Shown: positions 54,117 through 62,862 of the stretch, one piece after another
How the letters are laid out: every line of letters starts with the position of its first letter
Numbering within the stretch: position 1 is the first letter of the stretch
Source of the DNA: Qipengyuania aquimaris
GTDB lineage: Bacteria > Pseudomonadota > Alphaproteobacteria > Sphingomonadales > Sphingomonadaceae
Assembly: GCF_009827445.1 (NCBI RefSeq)
Contig: NZ_WTYI01000001.1
Coordinates: forward strand, 372,001-436,000
Direction: 5' to 3'
Length of the DNA: 64,000 nt
Translations under genes and position numbers: made by a program
The notes under the pieces: generated by a model
Database searches by the model: none
Seen by the model: only the letters and a program-made list of their open reading frames with translations
What the model was told of the DNA's origin: nothing

Positions 54117-54608
54117 ATGTTCGCAGTAGTGCGCACGGGCGGCAAGCAATACCGGGTTGCCGCCGGAGACAAGATCGCGGTTGAGAAGCTGGCTGGCGAA
54201 GCCGGTGATACCATCACGCTGGGTGACGTCCTGCTTGCAGGCGAAGGCGACACGCTTTCGGATGCCGGCAAGGTAACCGTTTCGGCTGAAATCATCGCCC
54301 AGGCGAAGAGCGAGAAGGTCGTCGTTTTCAAGAAGCGTCGCCGTCACAACTATCGTCGCAAGAACGGTCACCGCCAGATGATGACGCTGCTGCGCATCAC
54401 CGACGTGGGCACCGGCGGCGCCAAGAAGGCCGCTCCGAAGAAGGCCGAAGAAAAGAAGGCTGCTCCGAAGAAGGATTCTTCCGAAGAGAAGGCTGCGCCC
54501 AAGGCCAAGAAGGCAGCGCCCAAGAAGGCTGCTGCTACCAAGGCGGCTCCCGCCAAGAAGGCTCCTGCCAAGAAGGCAGCAGCCAAGAAGACCGAATCCA
54601 AGAAGTAA
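54117..54608 (+). CDS. rplU: 50S ribosomal protein L21 with long Lys/Ala/Pro tail
   Basis: L21 binds 23S rRNA. Residues 1-100 are the ordinary domain ([20 protein letters not shown], the basic [17 protein letters not shown] loop). Residues 101-163 are a low-complexity tail of Lys, Ala and Pro with repeated AAPKKA units, about 60 residues longer than E. coli L21. Such tails occur in alphaproteobacteria. It precedes rpmA by 12 bases, the universal order. Confidence 0.97.
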   Translation: MFAVVRTGGKQYRVAAGDKIAVEKLAGEAGDTITLGDVLLAGEGDTLSDAGKVTVSAEIIAQAKSEKVVVFKKRRRHNYRRKNGHRQMMTLLRITDVGTGGAKKAAPKKAEEKKAAPKKDSSEEKAAPKAKKAAPKKAAATKAAPAKKAPAKKAAAKKTESKK

Positions 54609-54620
54609 GGAACCCGGACC

Positions 54621-54890
54621 ATGGCACATAAAAAAGCAGGCGGTTCATCGCGTAACGGTCGCGACTCAGCCGGTCGTCGTCTTGGTGTGAAGAAGTTCGG
54701 CAGCGAAAACGTCGTCGCCGGCAACATTATCGTGCGTCAGCGCGGCACGAAGTTCTACCCGGCCGTCAACGTCGGCATGGGCAAGGACCACACGCTGTTC
54801 GCGCTTACCGACGGCGTCGTCCGATTCCACTCGGGCAAGCTCGGCCGCAAATACGTATCGGTCGACCAAATGGCAGAAGCCGCAGAATAA
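54621..54890 (+). CDS. rpmA: 50S ribosomal protein L27
   Basis: The 89-residue protein begins [20 protein letters not shown], whose N-terminal tail reaches the peptidyl transferase centre, and carries [19 protein letters not shown]. Length is normal. No cleavable N-terminal extension of the Firmicutes type is present. A terminator follows 67 bases behind the stop. Confidence 0.98.
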   Translation: MAHKKAGGSSRNGRDSAGRRLGVKKFGSENVVAGNIIVRQRGTKFYPAVNVGMGKDHTLFALTDGVVRFHSGKLGRKYVSVDQMAEAAE

Positions 54891-54957
54891 CCGGACAATC
54901 CGATAACGGGGTCGTCCACACGGGACGGTCCCAGCCGGGCTAACGATCCGGCAGACG

Positions 54958-54990
54958 AAGAGGGAGATGGGGCCGACCCGTCTCCCTCTT
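54958..54990 (+). terminator. Terminator after rplU-rpmA
   Basis: AAGAGGGAGATGGG pairs with CCCGTCTCCCTCTT over 14 bp (one G-U) around GCCGA. The T-run is short (CTCTTGTCG), but the stem is very stable. Confidence 0.75.
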
Positions 54991-55102
54991 GTCGTTTCTC
55001 CCTCTTCAAAACCGCATGGGCGAAAATTGCCTTTCGCCATCACGCAATTGTCACGCGTCCGGCCTAGGAGCCCGGAGCGTGGAACTGACGGGGAGTAAAC
55101 GC

Positions 55103-55642
55103 ATGTTCCATATCACCGAGAGGCTGCTGTTGCGGCCTGCATGGCCCGAAGATGCCGAGGCACTGTTTGGCGGGATCGCCGACCAGGGTGTCGTCCGCAA
55201 TCTTGCCCGCGCGCCGTGGCCGTATCTCCCCCAACATGCCCGCGAATTCGTCATGCGAAAGCAGAACCCGCACTATCCGGTCTTCCTGATTACGAGGCCC
55301 GGTGACAATGGCTCCGACCTCATCGGCTGCATCGGCATCGATGCAAGCGGCGACGAGGTTGAACTTGGCTACTGGATCGCTCGCCCCTTCTGGGGCCGGG
55401 GATACGCCACCGAGGCAGCGCGCGGTGCGCTGGAAGTCGCGAAACTGCTTGGCCACGATCGGATCACGGCTGGTCACTTCGTCGACAATCCCGCTTCGGG
55501 CAAGGTGCTGAGAAAGCTCGGCTTCCGTCCGACCGGGCAGACTGCGCCGCGCCACAGCTGCGGTAGGGGCGAGGACGTCGATTGCGTCATGTACCGGCTC
55601 GAACTCGCAGCTGACGAAGGCGACACGCTCCAAGCGGCCTGA
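55103..55642 (+). CDS. GNAT-family N-acetyltransferase (RimJ-like)
   Basis: The 179-residue protein starts MFHITERLLLRPAWPEDA and has GCIGIDASGDEVELGYWIARPFWGRGYATEAARGALEVA, which contains the acetyl-CoA loop (RGYATEA), and a late GKVLRKLGFRPTG. It resembles RimJ/RimL enzymes that acetylate protein N-termini, although substrate is unknown. GGGGAG precedes ATG 55103 at a good distance; upstream in-frame starts are unconserved. Confidence 0.88.
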   Translation: MFHITERLLLRPAWPEDAEALFGGIADQGVVRNLARAPWPYLPQHAREFVMRKQNPHYPVFLITRPGDNGSDLIGCIGIDASGDEVELGYWIARPFWGRGYATEAARGALEVAKLLGHDRITAGHFVDNPASGKVLRKLGFRPTGQTAPRHSCGRGEDVDCVMYRLELAADEGDTLQAA

Positions 55643-55647
55643 CACCA

Positions 55648-55680
55648 AAAAGGCCCCGCGATCGCTCGCGGGGCCTTTCT
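55648..55680. terminator. Bidirectional terminator between convergent genes
   Basis: AAAGGCCCCGCGA and TCGCGGGGCCTTT form a 13-bp perfect stem around TCGC, with A-rich and T-rich flanks on both sides. It can end both the GNAT gene and the convergent PF10118 gene. Confidence 0.93.
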
Positions 55681-55699
55681 TGCGACCCGATGGCTCGGG

Positions 55700-56578
55700 T
55701 TATTCGGCCGGGAGAAGTGCGTCTTCGAATTCGCCCTCGTACAGTCCAATCAACTCGCGGTCGTCGTGATCCCACGGGTGGAAGCCGGGCTTGAAATAGC
55801 TCAGCCACGCCGGGAAGATGCGGCGCACGACGCCCGGCGAGACCGTGAGGTACTTGAACAGGCCCCACTTCGCCTTCCAGCCGGTGATGCCATCCTGTTC
55901 CAGTAGGTTGAGCGAATCGATCCAGCGGTTCTTGAAGAAGCGTGCCGTGACGGTGATCATCACCAGGCTGCGAACCTTCCATCGGCGCCACTTCGACCAG
56001 TCGCGCGTGGCGTGGTTCCAGGTGTCGTAGGCGACGCCCTTGTGTTCGATCTCTTCGGCCGAATGCCAACGCCACATATCGCGCACTTCGGGATCCGCGT
56101 CCTTGAAATGCGCCGGATTGTCGAGGAATTCCGCCGCCATCATGGCGGTGTAGTGTTCGAGCGCCATCGTGACCGCGAGGTTGGCGATGGCAGGGCGACC
56201 CTTGGTGAGTTCGAGCATTTCGGCGACGCGCTTGTCGATCGCCTTGATGTCATACCCGGCGTTCTCGGCCAGCTTGTTGAAGGCGATGTGTTCGCGGGTG
56301 TGATTGATTTCCTGCCGCACGAATGCGCGGATTTCCGCTTCCAGCTTGGGATCGGCACCTTCGCGGTGCGCCTTGACGGCCTCGATGAAGAAAGCTTCTC
56401 CGCGAGGGAAGGTAGCGGACAGCGCATTGTGCCATGCCGTGCCGAACGGCTCTCCGGCCCACCAACGGCGCGGGGTGGTCCCGCGATTGAAGCGCTCGTC
56501 GCGCACAGTGATGGTGAGATCGTCCGGGGTCGGCGCGGTCTTGGCGGTTGCGGTATAGATGGGGAGGGGGGCGTTCAT
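55700..56578 (-). CDS. PF10118 metal-dependent hydrolase-like (ferritin-fold) protein
   Basis: The 292-residue protein has histidine- and glutamate-rich helices typical of PF10118: EAFFIEAVKAH, FVRQEINHTREHIAFN, ALEHYTAMMAAEF and WHSAEEIEHKGVAYD, a set that could bind a di-iron centre. Activity is unknown. It is divergent from the TetR gene, and the palindromes between them suggest control by that regulator. Confidence 0.85.
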   Translation of the reverse strand: MNAPLPIYTATAKTAPTPDDLTITVRDERFNRGTTPRRWWAGEPFGTAWHNALSATFPRGEAFFIEAVKAHREGADPKLEAEIRAFVRQEINHTREHIAFNKLAENAGYDIKAIDKRVAEMLELTKGRPAIANLAVTMALEHYTAMMAAEFLDNPAHFKDADPEVRDMWRWHSAEEIEHKGVAYDTWNHATRDWSKWRRWKVRSLVMITVTARFFKNRWIDSLNLLEQDGITGWKAKWGLFKYLTVSPGVVRRIFPAWLSYFKPGFHPWDHDDRELIGLYEGEFEDALLPAE

Positions 56579-56595
56579 GTCCTGCTCCGTGGCTA

Positions 56596-56613
56596 ACTTA
56601 CATCATTGTAAGT
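56596..56613. promoter_or_regulatory. Palindromic operator candidate 1 (TetR site)
   Basis: ACTTACA-TCAT-TGTAAGT is an 18-base inverted repeat with perfect 7-bp arms, 18 bases before the PF10118 start codon in the divergent promoter region. Confidence 0.6.
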
Positions 56614-56622
56614 AGTGGCTAC

Positions 56623-56636
56623 TGACATAAGTGTCA
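56623..56636. promoter_or_regulatory. Palindromic operator candidate 2 (TetR site)
   Basis: TGACA-TAAG-TGTCA is a second, shorter inverted repeat with perfect 5-bp arms, ten bases from the first. The sequence differs from site 1, so they may bind different proteins. Confidence 0.45.
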
Positions 56637-56692
56637 ATAAGGATTGCGAGCGGCTTCCCCTGTCCGTCGCAATGGTTTACCGGTCTGTCCCG

Positions 56693-57289
56693 ATGGCAAC
56701 ACGCAAACGACTTTCGCCCGAAGAATCCCGCCTCGCCGCCCTTGAAGCGGCCCGCGCCCTCCTCATCGAAACAGGTCCGCAGTCTGTTACCTTAAAGGCT
56801 GTGGCGGGACGGATCGGGCGCACGCATGCGAACCTGCTCCACCATTTCGGCTCGGCAGCCGGGCTGCAGAAAGCGCTGGCTGCCCATCTCGCCGAGACGG
56901 TCTGTTCGACGATTGCCGATGCCGTGCGCGCCAGCAGGGCAGGGCTGGGCAGTCCGCGAGAAGTCGTCGATCTTGCATTCGACGCGTTCGACAAGGAAGG
57001 TGCAGGTGCGCTCGCCAGCTGGATGATCCTTACGGGCAACGAGGATGCGCTGACGCCTATCGTGGAGACAATCCACAAGCTGGTCGACGAAATCGCTCCG
57101 CATGAAGCCGATCATGGCGACACGACGCACGTCCATGAAGAAACACTCGCGCTCGTATTGATGGCGATGGGCGATGCCCTGATCGGCACCGCCTTGTCCC
57201 GCTCGCTCGGTTTGCCGTCCACCGCCGCGCGCGATCGCGCGGAGCGGATGCTCGTTCGCACCTTGGAAAGCGCCGAAAGGGCGAGCTAG
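56693..57289 (+). CDS. TetR-family transcriptional regulator
   Basis: The 198-residue protein has a typical N-terminal helix-turn-helix (ALEAARALLIETGPQSVTLKAVAGRIGRTHANLLHHFGSAAGL in pieces) and a helical ligand domain. TetR proteins repress neighbouring genes until a small molecule binds. The start is uncertain: MATRKRLSP at 56693 is preferred; ATG 56672 is possible. It is divergent from the PF10118 gene; its 3' end overlaps the S41 gene by four bases. Confidence 0.88.
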   Translation: MATRKRLSPEESRLAALEAARALLIETGPQSVTLKAVAGRIGRTHANLLHHFGSAAGLQKALAAHLAETVCSTIADAVRASRAGLGSPREVVDLAFDAFDKEGAGALASWMILTGNEDALTPIVETIHKLVDEIAPHEADHGDTTHVHEETLALVLMAMGDALIGTALSRSLGLPSTAARDRAERMLVRTLESAERAS

Positions 57290-58380
57290 TCGCGCCTGCG
57301 CGGACCCTTCCATTGCGGAAGATCGAGCTCACCTTCTGCGAGCTGGGCCAGGACACGGTCCAATAGCTGAGCCCGTTCTCCTTCCGCATCGTTTCGCAGG
57401 TTTTCCACGGCGGCTCGGAATGCCGCCGTCAGCGCTGCCTCGGCAGGGACTTTCACTTCGGGCGTAACGCCGACGTGCTCCCAATTGATGCCGGTCACCG
57501 GGTTGATTGCCCGTCCGGTGGGAATGAACGCGGTAAACCCATGTGCCAGCGCCACCGGCCCGCCGGGATTGGCCCCGCCACCCGTGGTTTCGCCAAACAG
57601 CGTCCCGCGTTTCTGCGTCTGGATATCGTAGGCCAGTTCCTCTCCGCCCGAGAAAGTGCGGCTCGAGGTCAGGACATAGACCGGCCCGGTGTAGCGCGTT
57701 TCGACGCTCTGGTTGGTCCAGAATTCACGGGTCCGGTCTTCGGTCCGGTCGTAGATGCTGTTGAGGTGTCGGACATCGCCTTTGGCGAAGAGGTGGCTGG
57801 CAAATTGCGCCACCGCCGCGGGATCCCCGCCGCCGTTGGAGCGCAGGTCGATAAGTAATGCCTGGCTGCCGGAAACGAGCTTGATGGCCGCTTCATAGGC
57901 CTGCGCAACCGCTTCGGGCGGACCGAAAAAACGCAGGTCGATATATCCGATATTGCCCGGCAGCATGGCGGTCCTGGCGACACCGAAGCCGTGCAGCGCC
58001 ATCTGGCGGCGCGTCTCCGCGACTTCCTCGGCACTTGGAGATCCGTCGGCATGGTCGCCCTGCGGTACGAATTCCGGGTCGTAGCGCAGCTGCAGATGAC
58101 GGTCGTCTCCTGCTTCGCGCAGATCGCTGCGCAGTGCTTCTGCGAAGGCAATCGCCGTTTCGAAGCGGTCATATTTCCCGCTTTCGAGAAGAGATTGCAG
58201 TTTGTCGGAGGTCTCCCTCGCTTTTTCCGGGAAGACGTATCTGTCGGCCAATGCCTCACCCAAAGCGCTCACAACGTCCGCACGCACTTCGGCGTTGATC
58301 GGTCTATCGGCCGTGTCCTGAGCGCTTGCCGATGAGGGCGCCAACGCCAGGGCAGCCAGGCATATCAGGCGTTTGATCAT
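57286..58380 (-). CDS. S41-family (tail-specific) protease-like protein, exported
   Basis: The 364-residue protein has a signal peptide (MIKRLICLAALALAPSSASA) and an IRBP/S41 domain: LLIDLRSNGGGDPAAVAQFA, the strand VYVLTSSRTFSGGEELAYDIQ with the likely catalytic Ser in SGG, and VGVTPEVKVPA. No PDZ domain is visible, so it is the short class. It is probably periplasmic or outer membrane associated. ATG 58380 follows GGGAGAATTCA. Substrate unknown. Confidence 0.86.
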   Translation of the reverse strand: MIKRLICLAALALAPSSASAQDTADRPINAEVRADVVSALGEALADRYVFPEKARETSDKLQSLLESGKYDRFETAIAFAEALRSDLREAGDDRHLQLRYDPEFVPQGDHADGSPSAEEVAETRRQMALHGFGVARTAMLPGNIGYIDLRFFGPPEAVAQAYEAAIKLVSGSQALLIDLRSNGGGDPAAVAQFASHLFAKGDVRHLNSIYDRTEDRTREFWTNQSVETRYTGPVYVLTSSRTFSGGEELAYDIQTQKRGTLFGETTGGGANPGGPVALAHGFTAFIPTGRAINPVTGINWEHVGVTPEVKVPAEAALTAAFRAAVENLRNDAEGERAQLLDRVLAQLAEGELDLPQWKGPRRRD

Positions 58381-58446
58381 TGAATTCTCCCGTTCTTGGT
58401 CGATTTTGTACGACGACGGGATAGCCAACGACTACAACTGTAACCA

Positions 58447-59184
58447 TCACTCCTCGACGAAGGCATGCCCAAGCCAGACGGGGGCCGTTGCGGGGTCGAT
58501 GTCGGCAACGCGCAGATGGTCGACCGCCAGCCCGAGTTCGGCATAGGCTGCCTTGCGCCGCTTTTCGTCGGATGTGGCGAGTGGGACCACCATCAGGCGG
58601 CGGTTGACCTTGCTGCGCCAATTCATCCGCGCGGTATTTTCCTGGCCGATGTAGCATCCCTTGTCGAAAGCCACGCCGTGCAGCTCCACAGCATTTGTCT
58701 CCAGCCACAGGATATCGCCCATTTCGCCGTAGCCTTCCGGAACCCCTAGAGCCAGGCGATGCGCGCGATAGGCCTCGTCAGCGGCCTCGTCATCATCGGA
58801 AACTGGTGCCAGCCACCGCTGCCCCAATGACGCTAGGCGCGGGTCGGCTGCGCCGCCATCTCCCGGCTCTTTCTGCCAATGGACGCCAAGGCTTTCGTCA
58901 ACGCCGATGTCGATCTTGCGGCGCAAGCGGTAGAGGGAGAGGCGCTTGGCGAGGCTTTCAGCCTGTTCTTGCTCGCAATCGAGCAGGATCTCGCCATCCG
59001 CAGCTGGCCACACAAACATGTCGAACATCATCTTGCCCTGCGGTGTCAGGAGCGCTGCGTAAACCGGCAAGACCCCCGAGACGTCGTTGGTTAGAAGTCC
59101 CTGCAAGAAGGCAGCGACATCCTCCTCCCCGTCGGTCGGGGTCAAGCGGACAAGGGCGCGGTCGAACAGGCGGCTTGCAGTCAT
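58447..59184 (-). CDS. ygfZ: YgfZ/GcvT-like folate-binding protein
   Basis: YgfZ uses tetrahydrofolate in repair or assembly of iron-sulfur proteins. The 245-residue protein carries the diagnostic KGCYIGQENTARM (KGCYxGQE) near residue 175 and the N-terminal SRLFDRALVRLTPTDGEEDVAAFLQGLLTNDV. It is shorter than E. coli YgfZ, as usual in alphaproteobacteria. It is divergent from the patatin gene. Confidence 0.92.
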   Translation of the reverse strand: MTASRLFDRALVRLTPTDGEEDVAAFLQGLLTNDVSGVLPVYAALLTPQGKMMFDMFVWPAADGEILLDCEQEQAESLAKRLSLYRLRRKIDIGVDESLGVHWQKEPGDGGAADPRLASLGQRWLAPVSDDDEAADEAYRAHRLALGVPEGYGEMGDILWLETNAVELHGVAFDKGCYIGQENTARMNWRSKVNRRLMVVPLATSDEKRRKAAYAELGLAVDHLRVADIDPATAPVWLGHAFVEE

Positions 59185-59201
59185 GGGTGACAGATAGGCG
59201 G

Positions 59202-60047
59202 ATGCTGGCCATAGGCAATGTCGTGGACTTCGATTTCGAACAATTGGTCTTCTCCGGTGGGGGAATACGGTGCTTCTGGCATGGCGGTTTCCTGGCCGAA
59301 GCGGGCGATGCGCTTGCGCTCGACCCAGTCAGGATCAGCGGAGTTTCCGGCGGCGCCCTGAGCGCGGCCACCTGGATCGGAGGCCGTGAACGCGATCTGC
59401 TGATGCTCATGACCGACGCCTTCGAGATCAATGAAGCGAACTATGCCCGCAATCGATCGAATTTCACGCCGCATCAGGAAATCTACCGCGCTGTGGTCGA
59501 AACGACGCTGGATGCCGAAGCGATCGAGCGGATAGCCGAAGGTCCGCAGTTCCAGGTCTATCTGTCGTGTCCGCCCCGCGGCATGCCGCCCATGGCCGCC
59601 GCGCTCTTTTACGGGGTGCTCTACAAGCTGGATCAGGCGGTCCGTTCCACTCCCCACCTGACCTGGCCGCGCCATGCAGGCCTGACGACATTGTGCGTGG
59701 ATGCGAGGCAGGCGGCCCGCGATGGTGCCCTGGTGGACCTTATCTGCGCCGCTGCGACAATTCCCCCGGTATTCGATGTCCCGCAGTGGGAGGGAGACCG
59801 CGTGCTCGACGGTGGTATGCTCGACAAAGCGCCGCCGCCCCAGCCGGATGAAGGCCGCACGCTGACGCTGCTATCGAGCCGCTATGCCCACTTCCCCGAT
59901 GAGGCACGCAAGACCTACGTACAGCCAAGCCGTGAAGTCGCTGCCGACAAGATCGACTTCGCCAATGCCGAAAAGGTCACACGGACATGGGAGCAGGGTG
60001 AAGAGGATGCGCGGTCATGGCTGGCAGATCAGCGAAAGCATGGCTAA
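59202..60047 (+). CDS. Patatin-like phospholipase
   Basis: The 281-residue protein has the patatin features: an oxyanion SGGGIRCFWHGGFL at residues 18-31, the nucleophile GVSGG (Ser49) and a DGG-type Asp in RVLDGGMLDK near residue 205. It is predicted to hydrolyse phospholipid or other acyl esters. The start is ATG 59202, since the frame upstream runs antisense through ygfZ. It precedes pyrC by 13 bases. Confidence 0.88.
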   Translation: MLAIGNVVDFDFEQLVFSGGGIRCFWHGGFLAEAGDALALDPVRISGVSGGALSAATWIGGRERDLLMLMTDAFEINEANYARNRSNFTPHQEIYRAVVETTLDAEAIERIAEGPQFQVYLSCPPRGMPPMAAALFYGVLYKLDQAVRSTPHLTWPRHAGLTTLCVDARQAARDGALVDLICAAATIPPVFDVPQWEGDRVLDGGMLDKAPPPQPDEGRTLTLLSSRYAHFPDEARKTYVQPSREVAADKIDFANAEKVTRTWEQGEEDARSWLADQRKHG

Positions 60048-60060
60048 GGGAAGCGCGATC

Positions 60061-61098
60061 ATGACACAGACACTCACCATCCGCCGCCCCGACGATTGGC
60101 ACCTGCATTTCCGCGACGGAGCGACGATGGAAGCGGTCGTGCCGCATACCGCCCGCCAGTTCGCGCGAGCGATCGTGATGCCGAACCTGTCGCCCCCGGT
60201 CACCACCAGTGCGCTGGCGAGAGCATACCGCGACCGGATCAACACGGCGGTGCCGGCGGGTGTCGACTTCACGCCGCTAATGACCGCCTATCTCACCGAC
60301 GAAACCGTCCCGGCGGATCTGGCTACGGGCTATGTCGAAGGCGTACTCACCGCTGCCAAGCTCTACCCGGCAGGTGCCACTACCAATTCGACCCACGGTG
60401 TCACAGACGTGGCCAATATCGAGCACGTCCTCGAGAAGATGGCGGAAATCGGGATGCCGCTGTGCGTCCACGGCGAAGTCACCCACGCCGATATCGATAT
60501 CTTCGATCGCGAAGCCGTGTTCATCGACCGGGTACTTGCCCCGCTGGTGCAGCGCCTTCCGGAACTCAAGATCATCTTTGAACACATCACCACGCGGCAA
60601 GCGGTCGACTTCGTGGATGCGTCGGGTCCCAACATCGTGGCGACGATTACGCCGCAGCACCTCCACATCAACCGCAACGCCATCCTGGTGGGCGGGATCA
60701 GGCCGCACATGTTCTGCCTGCCGGTGGCCAAGCGGGAAGAGCATCGTCTTGCACTGCGCAAGGCCGCGACCGGTGGATCGGCCAAGTATTTCCTCGGCAC
60801 CGACAGTGCGCCGCACCACCGCCATGACAAAGAATCTGCTTGCGGCTGTGCAGGGATCTTCAACGCGCCTTTCGCGCTGGAAAGCTATGTCACGGTGTTC
60901 GACGAGGAGGATGCGCTGGACCGGTTCGAAGCGTTCGCCAGCCTGAATGGTCCGGCTTTCTATTCCCTGCCCGTCAATGAAGAGACGATCACGCTGGAAA
61001 AGGTCGCAGTCGAGGTTCCGGACGAAGTCGACGGCGGGGAGGCGCGCATCGTCCCCTTCCACGCCGGGGAAACGCTCAACTGGCGGCTGGCGTCCTAG
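60061..61098 (+). CDS. pyrC: Dihydroorotase (PyrC type)
   Basis: PyrC closes carbamoyl aspartate to dihydroorotate in pyrimidine synthesis. The 345-residue protein has DWHLHFRDG (zinc HxH), NLSPPVTTSALARAYRDR, the carbamylated-Lys region KLYPAGATTNS, HGEVTHADIDIFDRE, EHITTRQAVDFV and GTDSAPHH with the last Asp. It is the class II homodimer. The 3' end overlaps rarD convergently by 23 bases. Confidence 0.97.
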   Translation: MTQTLTIRRPDDWHLHFRDGATMEAVVPHTARQFARAIVMPNLSPPVTTSALARAYRDRINTAVPAGVDFTPLMTAYLTDETVPADLATGYVEGVLTAAKLYPAGATTNSTHGVTDVANIEHVLEKMAEIGMPLCVHGEVTHADIDIFDREAVFIDRVLAPLVQRLPELKIIFEHITTRQAVDFVDASGPNIVATITPQHLHINRNAILVGGIRPHMFCLPVAKREEHRLALRKAATGGSAKYFLGTDSAPHHRHDKESACGCAGIFNAPFALESYVTVFDEEDALDRFEAFASLNGPAFYSLPVNEETITLEKVAVEVPDEVDGGEARIVPFHAGETLNWRLAS

Positions 61099-61978
61099 AG
61101 CGGCTCCAAAGGTCCCAGACGAAGATCGCCGCGGCTGTCCAGATGCAGGCGAAGCAAGCGGCCTGCGCCCATTTCAGTTCTTCGCCGAATACCGTGAGGC
61201 CCAGTAAGAAGACGATGCTGGGCGCAAGGAACTGGATGAAGCCCAGCGTAGAGTAGGGCAGCTTGCGCGCAGCGATGGCGAACAGCAGGAGCGGGAACGC
61301 GGTCAGCGCGCCGCCCAGCATGATCGCCGCGCCGAGCCCGAAGGACTGGGTGAAAGAGGACCCGGCAGGCAAGCCTGAATAATATATTGCGACACCTGCT
61401 GCAGGTAGGCTCAATAGCATGGATTCGATGGTGAGGCCGGGCAGGGCGCCCACGTCCACTTGCTTGCGGATAAGACCGTAGGTGCCGAAACTCAGCGCCA
61501 GGGTCAGGCTGATCCATAGCGTCGTCAGCGCTCCGGCCAGCAGCATGGAAACGCCGATCCCCGCCAGAGCGACCGCCGCCCACTGCGCGCGGCTCAATCG
61601 CTCTCCCAAGAGCAGCGTGCCGAGCAGCACATTGACGAGCGGATTGATGTAATAGCCGAGGCTGGCCGCGTAGACATTGCCCTGCTGGATTGCCCAAACA
61701 TAAACGACCCAGTTGACCGCGATCAGAGTTGCGCTGGTCAGCAGGAGCAGCATCACCTTCGGTGTCGCAAAGGCGGCTCTGAGCTGGGGCAATTGCTTTC
61801 TCACGGCCACGATTACGAGACACAGGGGAAGCGTCCAAAGAATGCGCCAGCCGACAAATTCGAACGCCGGAACCTCTTTCACGAGAAGCAGGTACAGCGG
61901 CAGGAATCCCCAAATCACATAGGCACCCAGCGCAGAGGTAAGGCCCGAACGGCGCTGGTCGGATTCTGTCGTGTCCAT
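61076..61978 (-). CDS. rarD: EamA-family transporter RarD
   Basis: The 300-residue protein has ten membrane helices in two EamA repeats. Family blocks include ALGAYVIWGFLPLYLLLVKEVPAFEFVGWRILW in pieces, NWVVYVWAIQQGNVYAASLGYYINPLVNVLLG and GFIQFLAPSIVFLLGLTVFGEEL. RarD members are loosely called chloramphenicol-sensitivity proteins, but the substrate is not known. ATG 61978 (MDTTESD) is taken over the upstream in-frame start. Confidence 0.92.
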   Translation of the reverse strand: MDTTESDQRRSGLTSALGAYVIWGFLPLYLLLVKEVPAFEFVGWRILWTLPLCLVIVAVRKQLPQLRAAFATPKVMLLLLTSATLIAVNWVVYVWAIQQGNVYAASLGYYINPLVNVLLGTLLLGERLSRAQWAAVALAGIGVSMLLAGALTTLWISLTLALSFGTYGLIRKQVDVGALPGLTIESMLLSLPAAGVAIYYSGLPAGSSFTQSFGLGAAIMLGGALTAFPLLLFAIAARKLPYSTLGFIQFLAPSIVFLLGLTVFGEELKWAQAACFACIWTAAAIFVWDLWSRSRTPAAS

Positions 61979-62158
61979 GAACCGCTGCCGCCTAGGCCCG
62001 GTTCTATCGGGCCGCAAGCCTCAATTCGTCGTGTGTTAATACTCAACTCGTCGAGACTGAACAAAGCTGACTGCGGCGTTGCAAATCGTTCAGGAAGCGG
62101 CGCGTAATCCTGAACGCCATCGACGCACCCGAGTCGAATACGACCAAGGATTTGAACT

Positions 62159-62650
62159 ATGGCAACGTTTCTCAAGACTGCTTCGCTGGCCCTCGCGGCC
62201 ACCGGCCTCACCCTCGCCGCTCCGGCATCTGCCGCAGTACCGGCCCATGCCGCCCCGCAGGCACAAAGTGTCGCGGCATCGATCGCCGGCGACATGACTT
62301 ACGAGCATGGCAAGAAGCACAAGCGCAAGCACTGGAAACGCCATCATCGCGGCCATTACGACGACTATCGCGGTTATCGCGCACCGCGCCCTTATTACAT
62401 GGGTTACGACCGCGATTACGGACAGCCGGTCTATCGCAACACCCGCATCTGGCGCGGCCGCGACGGACGTTACTATTGCGAGCGCGAGAACGGCACGACC
62501 GGTCTCCTGATCGGTGCAGGCGTAGGCGCACTGATCGGCCATGAGGTGGCCGGTCGCGGCGGGGACCGTACGCTCGGGGCAATCATCGGCGGCGCTGCAG
62601 GTGCCCTTCTTGGACGCTCCATTGATCGCTCGAGCACCCGCTGCGGCTAA
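62159..62650 (+). CDS. Glycine-zipper outer envelope protein with His/Arg-rich middle
   Basis: The 163-residue protein has a signal peptide (TLAAPASA), a basic His/Lys stretch (HGKKHKRKHWKRHHRGHYDDY), a WRGRDGRYYCERENGTTG segment and a C-terminal glycine zipper (GLLIGAGVGALIGHEVAGRGGDRTLGAIIGGAAGALLG in pieces). Such 2TM glycine-zipper proteins span or insert in the outer membrane. Function unknown. Confidence 0.85.
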   Translation: MATFLKTASLALAATGLTLAAPASAAVPAHAAPQAQSVAASIAGDMTYEHGKKHKRKHWKRHHRGHYDDYRGYRAPRPYYMGYDRDYGQPVYRNTRIWRGRDGRYYCERENGTTGLLIGAGVGALIGHEVAGRGGDRTLGAIIGGAAGALLGRSIDRSSTRCG

Positions 62651-62862
62651 TCAGACAATAGCTTGAGGCCGTGCCCACCCGCGGCTGATAGCGCGACCTT
62701 CGGGTCGTGTCGGGCGTCGTCCGCACCCTCACCAGAGGGGCGGGCGGCGCCCTTTATGCTAGAGTGCTACATTGTCCCGCATTGAGCCATGCTTGCGCAG
62801 CGTATGGTCAATTTGGCGCGGGGAGGGCATATCACTCTGGAATTGTGCCGGAGATGCCAGAA

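Noticed and set aside
62692-62709. CGCGACC-TTCG-GGTCGTG hairpin
   Set aside because: It has a stable tetraloop but no T-run and no clear gene end next to it; kept only as a remark under the following gene.
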